Origin: Candidatus Desantisiibacteriota bacterium
GTDB lineage: Bacteria > JACRDZ01
Assembly: GCA_016209155.1 (NCBI GenBank)
Contig: JACQWU010000203.1
Location: forward strand, 1-6,746
DNA: 6,746 nucleotides
Direction of reading: 5' to 3'
Below, piece by piece: positions 1 to 6,746 of the stretch. The first letter of the stretch is position 1; each line of letters begins with the position of its first letter. The notes under the pieces were generated by a model that saw only the letters and a program-made list of their open reading frames with translations, had not been told where the DNA came from and made no database searches. Position numbers and translations under genes: made by a program.

Positions 1-1305
1 CTTACCGGTGAGCTTGATCTTGATTCAATGCCATGGGCAAAAAGGAGTATCTCTATTTCTAATTTTTCGCAGGGCAACGCTTCTTCCGAAGCTGTTAGAG
101 TGTCTATACGTAAAGTTTCAGATATTATAAAAAAAGATGATCTGGTAAGAGTTACCAAAAGAAAAAGCAAAAAAAATCCCCTGGCATTAAACTTAATCCA
201 GGAACAGCTTGTGCAGGGGGCTTTATTATGTATTGATGCGCAGACCGGATATATTAAAGCTATGGTAGGAGGATATGATTTCCGGATGACACCTTTTAAC
301 AGAGCATATCAGGCATGGCGTCAGCCGGGTTCTGCTTTTAAACCTTTTATTTATACTGCGGCCATTGATAATAAAATAATTACACCTTCCAGTATTATTT
401 TTGACGCGCCTGTTTCCTATGTTCAGTTTAGAACATGGAAAAAGAAAAAGCTTGTTAATGTTTTATGGACTCCTGCCAATTATCATAAAACTTATAACGG
501 TGATGTTACCGCAAGATACGCTCTGGCATATTCCTTAAATATTCCGGCTATAAAAGTTTTAGAAAGAACCGGAGCGGATAAAGTAATTAGTTATGCTCAT
601 AAAGCAGGACTTACTTCTATAAATAATAAAAATTTATCGCTTGCACTTGGAACCTCAGAAGTAACACTCTTGAGTTTAACCTCAGCTTTTAGCATTTTTG
701 CAAATCAGGGGATTAAAGTTACACCTATCGCAATCCGTTATATAGAAGGAAATAATGGCAGTGTACTTGCGCAATATACTCCCGTAGAAACACCGGTTTT
801 AAATGAAAATACCGCATATATTATGGCAAGCATGATGGAAAGTGTGGTAAAATTTGGTACGGCCAAAAAAGTCAAAGCATTAAACCGTCCTGTTGCAGGC
901 AAAACAGGAACTACTGACCGTGCTGTAGATGCATGGTTTATAGGTTTTACTCCTGAAATAATAACAGGTATGTATGTCGGCCTTGATGACCGCACATCAA
1001 TGGGACAGCATGCATCAGGAGAAGAGCTGGTGGTACCTTACTGGACAGAATTTATGCTCGAAGCTGTAAAAGATATGCCTTACAGTTCTTTTACTGCTCC
1101 GGACGGACTCACTTTTGCCGATGTCGACCCTCAAACAGGTCTTATAGCCGCATCAGCATGCAATACTGTTAATCCGGAAGTGTTTTTAAAAGGGACAGAA
1201 CCTAAAACATTATGCCGCCATAAGGAACGCAATCTGCTGGATAATAAAACAAAATTTACTCTTTCTTCTTTTAAAAAAAATACCGAGGAAAAAGAAAATA
1301 ATTGA
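1..1305 (+). CDS. Class A penicillin-binding protein (PBP1A-like), 3' part with complete transpeptidase domain; 5' end outside window
   Basis: This is the C-terminal part of a bifunctional peptidoglycan synthase. Such proteins polymerise glycan strands and cross-link stem peptides on the outer face of the inner membrane. The reading frame is open from base 1, so the ATG at 28 is internal; the glycosyltransferase domain and membrane anchor must lie upstream. Bases 1 to about 200 encode a linker/OB-like segment, followed by the penicillin-binding transpeptidase domain. All three active-site motifs are visible: SAFK (catalytic serine, bases 331-342) in the context RQPGSAFKPF, SLN at 532-540 and KTGTT from 901. 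Other family hallmarks are MVGGYDF and FNRAYQ before the serine, LALGTSEVTLL, and DAWFIGFTP after KTG. The tail has two cysteines (codons near 1159 and 1213) in the region where PBP1A proteins often carry a cysteine pair, then a Lys/Glu-rich end. The gene ends in TGA 12 bases before the recombinase gene, which suggests co-transcription. I see no defect. PBP1A versus another class A PBP cannot be settled without the N-terminus. Confidence 0.96.
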   Translation, partial: LTGELDLDSMPWAKRSISISNFSQGNASSEAVRVSIRKVSDIIKKDDLVRVTKRKSKKNPLALNLIQEQLVQGALLCIDAQTGYIKAMVGGYDFRMTPFNRAYQAWRQPGSAFKPFIYTAAIDNKIITPSSIIFDAPVSYVQFRTWKKKKLVNVLWTPANYHKTYNGDVTARYALAYSLNIPAIKVLERTGADKVISYAHKAGLTSINNKNLSLALGTSEVTLLSLTSAFSIFANQGIKVTPIAIRYIEGNNGSVLAQYTPVETPVLNENTAYIMASMMESVVKFGTAKKVKALNRPVAGKTGTTDRAVDAWFIGFTPEIITGMYVGLDDRTSMGQHASGEELVVPYWTEFMLEAVKDMPYSSFTAPDGLTFADVDPQTGLIAASACNTVNPEVFLKGTEPKTLCRHKERNLLDNKTKFTLSSFKKNTEEKENN

Positions 1306-1317
1306 AGGTATAAAAAA

Positions 1318-2175
1318 ATGAATCTTATCACTGCGATAGATAATTTTTTAATATGCTTAAAGGTTGAACGTAACGCTTCTCCCAATACTATTTCGAGTTA
1401 TGCTATTGATCTAAAGCAGTTTTACGGATGGATCGGCAAAGAAAAAAATATTGAAGATATTGAAACGGAAGATATAAGAAATTATATGGAATTTTTATAT
1501 AATAGAAACATTAAAGAAACTTCCATGCGCCGTAAAATTGCCTGTTTACAGTCTTTTTTTACTTTTCTTATTAAAAGAGACAGAGCTATTATTGAATTAT
1601 TTTTTGCGACCGGCATCCGCATAAGTGAATTATGTAATTTATCCCTCCATGATATTCAAATGGGGGAAAAAGTTATAAAAGTTATGGGCAAAGGATCAAA
1701 AGAAAGAATTATTTCTTTTGATAACAAAAAAACTGTACTTGCGATAGAAAATTATCTTGAGTTGCGCAGTAAGATTAATACTGCAAGTAAAAATATTTTT
1801 TTGAACAGATTCCATAAGGGTATCAGTCCGCGTGCTATACAAAAATTATTTCAAGTTTATCTTAAAAAAGCCGGGATAGACAAACATGCAACTCCGCATT
1901 CGCTTCGTCATACTATGGCTACAATGCTTCTTGAAAATGGAGCGGATATCAGGTCGGTACAGGAAATATTGGGACACAGGTCAGTTGCGACAACACAAAT
2001 TTATACCGAAGTATCTATCTTAAGACAAAAAGAAGTAATAAAAAAACACCATCAGAGAGATCATTTGAGCGCATGTTTTATACCTGCGGATTTTATTGGT
2101 CCAAATTTATCAATAAAAAATAAAAATGGAGGAAAATCGTATCATGATAAAAGAAAGTATAAAAAAAGTAGTTGA
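1318..2175 (+). CDS. XerC/XerD-like tyrosine recombinase with an internal deletion between its two domains and an extended C-terminus (possibly non-functional)
   Basis: Xer recombinases resolve chromosome dimers at dif sites. Residues 1-86 match the N-terminal SAM-like DNA-binding domain (NTISSYAIDL; RRKIACLQSFFTFLIK). Residues 87-245 match the catalytic domain: R101 in ATGIRISEL, K125 in MGKGSKER, H194 and R197 in HSLRH, H220 in LGH, and Y229 in TQIYTEV, which is the complete R-K-H-R-H-Y set with near-normal spacing. Measured against E. coli XerD as I recall it (298 residues, first catalytic Arg at 148), about 45 residues are missing at the junction near residues 86-87 (base 1576). These are the interdomain linker and the first catalytic-domain helix. 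The frame is kept, so the ORF is 285 residues. The C-terminus runs about 37 residues past the usual end and overlaps trpD by 32 bases. The start has a GAAGG Shine-Dalgarno element (1304-1308) nine bases upstream, overlapping the PBP stop. XerC versus XerD is not resolved. The family assignment is firm; activity is doubtful. Confidence 0.9.
   Translation: MNLITAIDNFLICLKVERNASPNTISSYAIDLKQFYGWIGKEKNIEDIETEDIRNYMEFLYNRNIKETSMRRKIACLQSFFTFLIKRDRAIIELFFATGIRISELCNLSLHDIQMGEKVIKVMGKGSKERIISFDNKKTVLAIENYLELRSKINTASKNIFLNRFHKGISPRAIQKLFQVYLKKAGIDKHATPHSLRHTMATMLLENGADIRSVQEILGHRSVATTQIYTEVSILRQKEVIKKHHQRDHLSACFIPADFIGPNLSIKNKNGGKSYHDKRKYKKSS
2128..2133 (+). promoter_or_regulatory. Shine-Dalgarno sequence of trpD
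   Basis: GGAGGA lies ten bases before the ATG at 2144 and inside the 3' end of the recombinase ORF. It decides the start of trpD. An earlier in-frame ATG at 2126 shares its G with this element and would have no ribosome binding site of its own at a proper distance. Confidence 0.75.
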
Positions 2176-3172
2176 AAGACTGGATTTAACAAGAGAAGAA
2201 GCCCATTCAACAATGTTGTCTATTATGAATGGAGAAGCAACCCCTGCTCAAATCGCAAGTTTTATTACCGCACTGCGTATGAAAGGTGAAACTATTGATG
2301 AAATTACAGGTTGTGCTTTTGCCATGCGCGAAAAATCAGTTCATATAAAAGTTATAAGAAAAACGCTTGTGGATACATGCGGCACGGGCGGGGACGGCGG
2401 AAAAACCTTTAATATTTCAACAGCAAGCGCACTGGTAGTTGCCGGTTGCGAGCTTACTGTCGCTAAACACGGGAATAAGGCAGTATCCAGCGAATGCGGT
2501 AGTGCTGATGTATTGGAAGCTCTCGGTGTTAATATAAAAATTGAACCTCAAAAAGTTGAACAATGTATAAATACAATTGGTATAGGATTTATGTTTGCGC
2601 CATCCTTTCACAGTGCGATGAAGCATGCGGTACTACCAAGAAAGGAAATAGGTATCCGAACTGTTTTCAATATTTTAGGGCCCTTAACCAATCCGGCCGG
2701 GGCAAGCGCGCAAGTAGTGGGAGTATATGACGGTGATCTCACTGAAAAACTATGCGGAGTATTAAATAATCTTGGTGTTAATCATGCTTTTGTTGTTCAT
2801 GGAGAAGATGGATTGGATGAAATCAGTATCTGCGCAAATACAAAAATTTCAGAATTAAAAGACAGCATGATAAACACATATTCTTTTAATCCTGAAGATT
2901 TTGGTATTAAAAAAGTACTTCTCTCTCAAATAAACGGTGGTACACCACAGCAAAATAAAGAAATTATTAAAAGTATACTCGACGGTAAAAAAGGCCCTCA
3001 CAGAAATATTGTTGTTTTAAATGCTGCTTTTGCTCTGGTGGCAGGGGATGCAGCAAAAGACATAAAAAATGGAATTAAACTGGCTGAAGAAAGCATTGAT
3101 TCAGGTAATGCAAAACGTAAACTCGATGAGATTGTGAAATTTAGTAATGAGATTGCACTTAATGATGATTAG
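2144..3172 (+). CDS. trpD: Anthranilate phosphoribosyltransferase
   Basis: TrpD transfers the phosphoribosyl group of PRPP to anthranilate, the second step of tryptophan synthesis from chorismate, in the cytoplasm. The 342-residue product has the usual family length. The N-terminal helical domain contains GEATPAQIASF and LRMKGET. The PRPP/Mg-binding glycine loop GTGGD is at residues 80-84 (bases 2381-2395), followed by TFNIST. KHGNKAVSS is at 108-116, then CGSADVLEALG. The anthranilate-site region includes GFMFAPSFHSAMKHA and the conserved Arg of PRKEIGIRT, followed by FNILGPLTNPAG. The acidic metal-binding pair is in DGLDE at 222-226. I see no frameshift or missing key residue. The ATG at 2144 is chosen because it follows GGAGGA and because MIKESIKKV matches typical TrpD starts; the ATG at 2126 would add six unconserved residues. 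The gene starts inside the recombinase ORF in another frame, so translational coupling is possible. No other trp gene is in the window. Confidence 0.97.
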   Translation: MIKESIKKVVERLDLTREEAHSTMLSIMNGEATPAQIASFITALRMKGETIDEITGCAFAMREKSVHIKVIRKTLVDTCGTGGDGGKTFNISTASALVVAGCELTVAKHGNKAVSSECGSADVLEALGVNIKIEPQKVEQCINTIGIGFMFAPSFHSAMKHAVLPRKEIGIRTVFNILGPLTNPAGASAQVVGVYDGDLTEKLCGVLNNLGVNHAFVVHGEDGLDEISICANTKISELKDSMINTYSFNPEDFGIKKVLLSQINGGTPQQNKEIIKSILDGKKGPHRNIVVLNAAFALVAGDAAKDIKNGIKLAEESIDSGNAKRKLDEIVKFSNEIALNDD

Positions 3173-3268
3173 TTTTACATATTCCAGGGCGCGTATATAA
3201 TCATCAATCTATAGCAGAATCTCTATTTATTTTTTAAGATGGGAATTTTCTATTTAAAATACATATTT

Positions 3269-6200
3269 TCACCATACTGTCTCCGATAAAACTTTGAAAT
3301 ATTTTTCTGTAATTTCTCGATATTCGACAGGGATATATTCAAGCTGTATATCTGGTTTTTCATCAAAAATTTTCTTTTTTATTGTTGTTAAATCTTTTGG
3401 TAATTCCTGCGGGTATGTTGTTTTTTCATATTCTTTAGCTTTTTCCGCCTGGCGGTTTTTATCATATTCATCTTTATTCTGAAGAGATTTCTGCGCGTCC
3501 AATAAACGCGAAAGAATTTTATTTTGTTTTTTAGTTAATTCTACCCCTATATCTTTATTTTTTATTTTTTCCCCTGCTTCTTCCATCAGATTTTTAACAT
3601 CATCTAATTTCCCCATCATACTACTCATATTATTATATTCGTTTATCAACTGGTCCAGCATTTCTCCCAATTTTTTTTGTTCATATGCCATTTTTTCCAG
3701 TTGCGCCATCTGCTCCGATGAAATAGTTCCCTGCTTTTCAATTTGCTTACGGAGCATTTCCGTTAAATCGTTCAAATTCTGCTGCTCATTAGTTAAATTC
3801 TCCAGCTGATCCATTATTTCTGATGCCTGTCCCTTTGACATTTCTTTTTTCATCATTTCTGAGGTTTTTAAAAATTCAGCAATTATTATATTTAATTCCG
3901 TCAAAACTTCCTGTGTTTCGGGGATAGCCTTAAATAGATCATTAGCACCTATGGTTATTTTAAGGTCAGACATTTTTTTCGAGATATCTTCAAGTTTTAA
4001 TCCCGAATTAATTTTAACCTTTGGTGATATTTTTGCAATAGCGATCAGGACTTGAGCAAGATTATTTACCCCTTCACTTAAATACATTTCTTTCACAGCA
4101 TATTCGTCTAAAATATTTTCTTCATCCAATGTAAAAACTTTGCCCTGATTTGCTTTTTGCTGTATTCCAAGCAGGATTTGTTCTTCCTGATGAGAAATGA
4201 AAAGACCGTTATAAATCACAGATTGAATCATACTTAACAATTCTTTATTAGTATTTTTTCTCATTTTATTTTTCAATTTAATCAGCTGGCTTGCTGCTTC
4301 GGATAGATTTTTAGATGCCTTTTTTGATTCCTCCTGCGCATTATCAAACTTTTTTTTATCCATCGAATTTTCAACATTTTTCATATTACTTATAGTGCCG
4401 CTGTCTTTAAGTTTATGGCTTATTTCTTCAAGATCTTTACTTATCTCAGGATTATTCTTTTTCATATTTTCAGCAAGCTCTGAAATATCTTCCGTGAGCT
4501 TCTCTGTTTCTCTCCTGATTTGCTCCTGTTTTACCAATATATCATTCATTTCAGTTTTATTTAAATCTTTAGCATCCTTATTGCTATTTTTTTCCAATTC
4601 ATCTGTTAATTTCCTCTGCCTTTCTTCAAGCTCTTTAGCTTCAGAGCTCAGCGCTTCAAGCTTCCGCTGGTCGCGTGTACGTTTTAAAAGTTCTATTGTG
4701 TAATCAAGTTTTTTTATTAATTTATCTTGAGTGAATTCTGCATCCAATAAATCCTTTTTCTTCTCGTCAATATCTATTTTTTTTATACTTTCATTTAATT
4801 TCTGTAAAATATTTTTCATTTCCTCCGTCATGACTTCATTTAATAATTTCTGTATCTCTATAACTTTTTCTGCCATCTCCTGCTTTACAAGCAAATTTTT
4901 TTCCAGTTCTTTTGTGTTTTTTTCGATTTCCTGAATTACGGATTTCATTTTCTCCATGCTGTTTTTATGCAAATTTTTAATCTGATTTATTTCATTATCT
5001 TTATTCCAATCAGATTTATTTCCCTGTTCAATATTTTTATTTGCCTCCTCCATTCGCATACGCAGATGTTCACTCTCTTCCTTAATACTCTCAAGTTCAT
5101 TAATTTTTTTGTCATGTTCCTGCTCTTTTTCCTGATATATCTCATAAAGAGAAGGGAAGCTTATATAATGAACTTCTGATAATCCCTGTTTAGGCCCATT
5201 TACAGTATCATTATCCCATGCTTCAAGATAATACTGAATCATATATCCGGGTAATAATTTTTCCGGATTAAGGTCCCATAAATAATCATAAAAAATAGAT
5301 GTCTTTGTTGTATTAAATTGAGCCAGCAGAACAGTCTTTTCTCCTGTCCGTCCAATTGTAAAATATTTCAATAAAAGCTTTTTTACTCCATAGTCATCTG
5401 CTGCGCTTATGGATAAGTTCACTTTCATATCATTTGAAATTTTTTCATTTGTTCCGGGCAGAAGAATATCCACTTTTGGCGGAAAATCCTTATCAATCTC
5501 AATATTGTATTTTGCAGGATTTATATTTTTCCCCCCGCCGCTTGTAGTTAACGAAAAAAAATACCTGTCAGGTTTATTGATCTTTATATTTCCGCTAATT
5601 TTTGTCGATTCAAATATCCTCATTAAAATATTCTCCTTACCTGAATCAAACATAAGCTTTGCGTCTTTTAAAGGTTTGTCGGAATTAGCTTCTATTTTTA
5701 CCAAAGTCCCTGGTAATGCTTTAATATCTCCCAAATTATCATTTACTACTCTTGGACTTTGCCCGGTATATGAAGGATAATAATAGGTCTTTTTTATATC
5801 ACTTATTATGGGTTCCTGTGTAATGCTTATAATGCCCGTCTTTGAACGGAATTGGGAAGCTTCAACATAAAAATAAGTATCCATCTGAACATTTTTAAAA
5901 GTATAATCTGTCTGCCCGAAAGATGGGACTGAAATTTTTTCCAGCGCATAAAGAAAATCAGGTTTTACTCCTGTAAAGATGACTGCCTCCTGCGGTATTT
6001 TTCCATAAAAAACAATATTTATTGTTATAGAAGAATTTTTATTCACCTGAATTTTTTGAGGCATAATTCGAATCATAGTCCTGTCCTGAAAATATCGATT
6101 GGATTTAAATTCATAAAAATTAATCATTGTATTAGCCAATGAATCGGGGAAAAAAGCTGTCCATAAAAGAAAAAATATTAAAAAAACCGTAAAAACATAA

Positions 6201-6670
6201 AATTTCTTTTTAAGCAAATATGTATCTAAAATTTTAGCCGGATTAATTTTATCCAAAACATTACTGGTATTCAAAAGAAGAGAATGAATTAAATCCTCAG
6301 AATAACCATATGTTTTTGTATAAAGATTATAATCCATACAAAATTCAAGACTGCTTACCAGCTGATTATGAGTAAATGGAATTTGACCTTCAATATAAAC
6401 TGCAAGTTTTCTAAAATTTTTTGTTTTGCTCCATATGCTAAATATTGTTAATATAAAAGAAATAGTATTTAAACTTAAAAGAATCCAAAAAGAATGCTTT
6501 TTATAATCAAAGAAAAAATAATCTATAAAAACATATGTCAGAATGGAAATTATTAAAATTGTTCCCTGCTGACATAGTCCTTCAATCAGAATAAGAGACT
6601 GCTGATAAAGCCTGAATCGCTTTATCCACCTGTTAATATTCAAATATAAATTTTCTATTATGGCTGACAT
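3269..6670 (-). CDS. Large membrane-anchored coiled-coil protein of DUF4175 type
   Basis: The function is unknown. The 1133-residue protein resembles, from memory, the long DUF4175-like proteins of Planctomycetes, Bacteroidetes and candidate diderm phyla, often encoded near MoxR ATPase, DUF58 and BatA-like genes. Hydrophobic segments at about 34-54, 60-80 and 157-174 are likely membrane helices; with the N-terminus inside, the remainder would face the periplasm. Residues 175-505 look beta-rich, with YYYPSYTG near 296-302, DDYGVKKL near 425-432 and YYLEAWDNDTVNGPK near 480-494. From 508 to about 800 runs a Lys/Glu-rich heptad-like coiled coil. A helical region (820-940) and a Gln/Met-rich C-terminal module follow, with ILSRLLDAQKS at 1052-1062 and the ending EYREITEKYFKVLSE. 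The ATG is preceded by AGGA (6680-6683 on the minus strand) with nine bases of spacing, and overlaps the stop of the upstream gene as TAATG. The frame is uninterrupted. The gene converges with trpD. Existence of the gene is near certain; the family name is moderately certain. Confidence 0.88.
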   Translation of the reverse strand: MSAIIENLYLNINRWIKRFRLYQQSLILIEGLCQQGTILIISILTYVFIDYFFFDYKKHSFWILLSLNTISFILTIFSIWSKTKNFRKLAVYIEGQIPFTHNQLVSSLEFCMDYNLYTKTYGYSEDLIHSLLLNTSNVLDKINPAKILDTYLLKKKFYVFTVFLIFFLLWTAFFPDSLANTMINFYEFKSNRYFQDRTMIRIMPQKIQVNKNSSITINIVFYGKIPQEAVIFTGVKPDFLYALEKISVPSFGQTDYTFKNVQMDTYFYVEASQFRSKTGIISITQEPIISDIKKTYYYPSYTGQSPRVVNDNLGDIKALPGTLVKIEANSDKPLKDAKLMFDSGKENILMRIFESTKISGNIKINKPDRYFFSLTTSGGGKNINPAKYNIEIDKDFPPKVDILLPGTNEKISNDMKVNLSISAADDYGVKKLLLKYFTIGRTGEKTVLLAQFNTTKTSIFYDYLWDLNPEKLLPGYMIQYYLEAWDNDTVNGPKQGLSEVHYISFPSLYEIYQEKEQEHDKKINELESIKEESEHLRMRMEEANKNIEQGNKSDWNKDNEINQIKNLHKNSMEKMKSVIQEIEKNTKELEKNLLVKQEMAEKVIEIQKLLNEVMTEEMKNILQKLNESIKKIDIDEKKKDLLDAEFTQDKLIKKLDYTIELLKRTRDQRKLEALSSEAKELEERQRKLTDELEKNSNKDAKDLNKTEMNDILVKQEQIRRETEKLTEDISELAENMKKNNPEISKDLEEISHKLKDSGTISNMKNVENSMDKKKFDNAQEESKKASKNLSEAASQLIKLKNKMRKNTNKELLSMIQSVIYNGLFISHQEEQILLGIQQKANQGKVFTLDEENILDEYAVKEMYLSEGVNNLAQVLIAIAKISPKVKINSGLKLEDISKKMSDLKITIGANDLFKAIPETQEVLTELNIIIAEFLKTSEMMKKEMSKGQASEIMDQLENLTNEQQNLNDLTEMLRKQIEKQGTISSEQMAQLEKMAYEQKKLGEMLDQLINEYNNMSSMMGKLDDVKNLMEEAGEKIKNKDIGVELTKKQNKILSRLLDAQKSLQNKDEYDKNRQAEKAKEYEKTTYPQELPKDLTTIKKKIFDEKPDIQLEYIPVEYREITEKYFKVLSETVW

Positions 6671-6746
6671 TATGACAATTCCTGTTTCTTTATAAGCCCC
6701 ATTTTACATGAAAAATCTTCGGCTTCAAATGAACTTCTGACAAGCG
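6670..6746 (-). CDS. 3' end of an upstream minus-strand gene, product unknown
   Basis: On the minus strand one frame is open from the window edge to a TAA at 6672-6670, giving 24 visible residues that begin LVRSSFEAEDF and end KKQELS. The last A of the stop is the first A of the ATG of the large coiled-coil gene, a TAATG junction typical of translationally coupled operon genes. Another frame is also open from the edge and stops at TAA further from the ATG (ending KWGL), so the choice rests mainly on the overlap. The tail is too short to identify. By analogy with other DUF4175-type loci it could be a BatA-like/VWA or DUF58 protein, but that is inference. Confidence 0.5.
   Translation of the reverse strand, partial: LVRSSFEAEDFSCKMGLIKKQELS

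Noticed and set aside
28-30. ATG at 28 as the start of the PBP gene
   Set aside because: The frame is open to base 1 with protein-like sequence (LTGELDLDS before it), and the glycosyltransferase domain is missing, so the gene is cut by the window edge.
738-1385. Minus-strand open frames opposite the PBP gene (738-995, 1131-1385)
   Set aside because: They are shadows of the conserved transpeptidase domain and its tail, with no recognisable product.
2038-2070. Frameshift in the A7 run near 2040-2046 as cause of the long Xer tail (an out-of-frame TGA lies at 2066-2068)
   Set aside because: The family-like KKHHQR tail is still read in the original frame after the A run, so a frameshift there is not needed. 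Sequencing error cannot be fully excluded.
2091-2118. Eight-base inverted repeat TTTTATTG/CAATAAAA with a 12-base loop just before trpD, as a possible terminator or attenuator
   Set aside because: The stem is almost all A/T, lacks a following T tract, and could easily arise by chance in AT-rich DNA. No Trp-rich leader peptide is seen nearby.
2126-2143. Upstream ATG for trpD adding six residues
   Set aside because: This ATG overlaps the Shine-Dalgarno element of the 2144 start, and the extra residues do not resemble TrpD N-termini.
2417-2626. Minus-strand open frame inside trpD
   Set aside because: It lies opposite conserved TrpD motifs and has no features of its own.
4395-4934. Plus-strand open frames opposite the coiled coil (4395-4703, 4731-4934)
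   Set aside because: They are Ser/Phe-rich translations, as expected from antisense reading of Lys/Glu-rich codons. No ribosome site or family resemblance was seen.
4967-5780. Further plus-strand open frames (4967-5179, 5409-5780)
   Set aside because: They lie wholly inside the well-supported minus-strand gene, are hydrophobic through antisense codon bias, and have no supporting motif.

Overview
The window is AT-rich (roughly one third G+C by eye) and carries ordinary bacterial chromosomal genes. The plus-strand cluster encodes a class A penicillin-binding protein, a Xer-type tyrosine recombinase and anthranilate phosphoribosyltransferase (TrpD). A very large membrane-anchored coiled-coil protein lies on the minus strand and resembles the DUF4175-type proteins found near MoxR/DUF58/Bat genes in many diderm (Gram-negative-type) phyla. 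This combination and base composition suggest a low-GC diderm, perhaps an Omnitrophota/Elusimicrobiota/PVC-like lineage. The phylum is a guess. No tRNA, rRNA, CRISPR array, insertion sequence or phage gene was seen.

Layout: bases 1-1305 (+) are the 3' part of a PBP1A-like gene containing the complete transpeptidase domain. Twelve bases later, 1318-2175 (+) encodes a Xer recombinase whose catalytic residues are all present. However, about 45 residues normally joining its two domains are absent, and its C-terminus is about 37 residues longer than usual. trpD (2144-3172, +) starts inside the end of the recombinase ORF. The three genes look like one transcription unit, although their functions (cell wall, chromosome dimer resolution, tryptophan synthesis) are unrelated. 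A 96-base gap separates trpD from the convergent minus-strand gene at 3269-6670. That gene encodes 1133 residues: three membrane segments, a beta-rich extracytoplasmic region and a very long coiled coil. Its start codon overlaps the stop codon of a further minus-strand gene that enters from the right edge (TAATG), so it is a downstream member of an operon lying mostly outside the window.

The points that most deserve a second look are the internally shortened recombinase, which may be a decaying gene, a true variant or an assembly error, and the large coiled-coil envelope protein of unknown function. No clearly new multi-gene system can be shown from this window alone.
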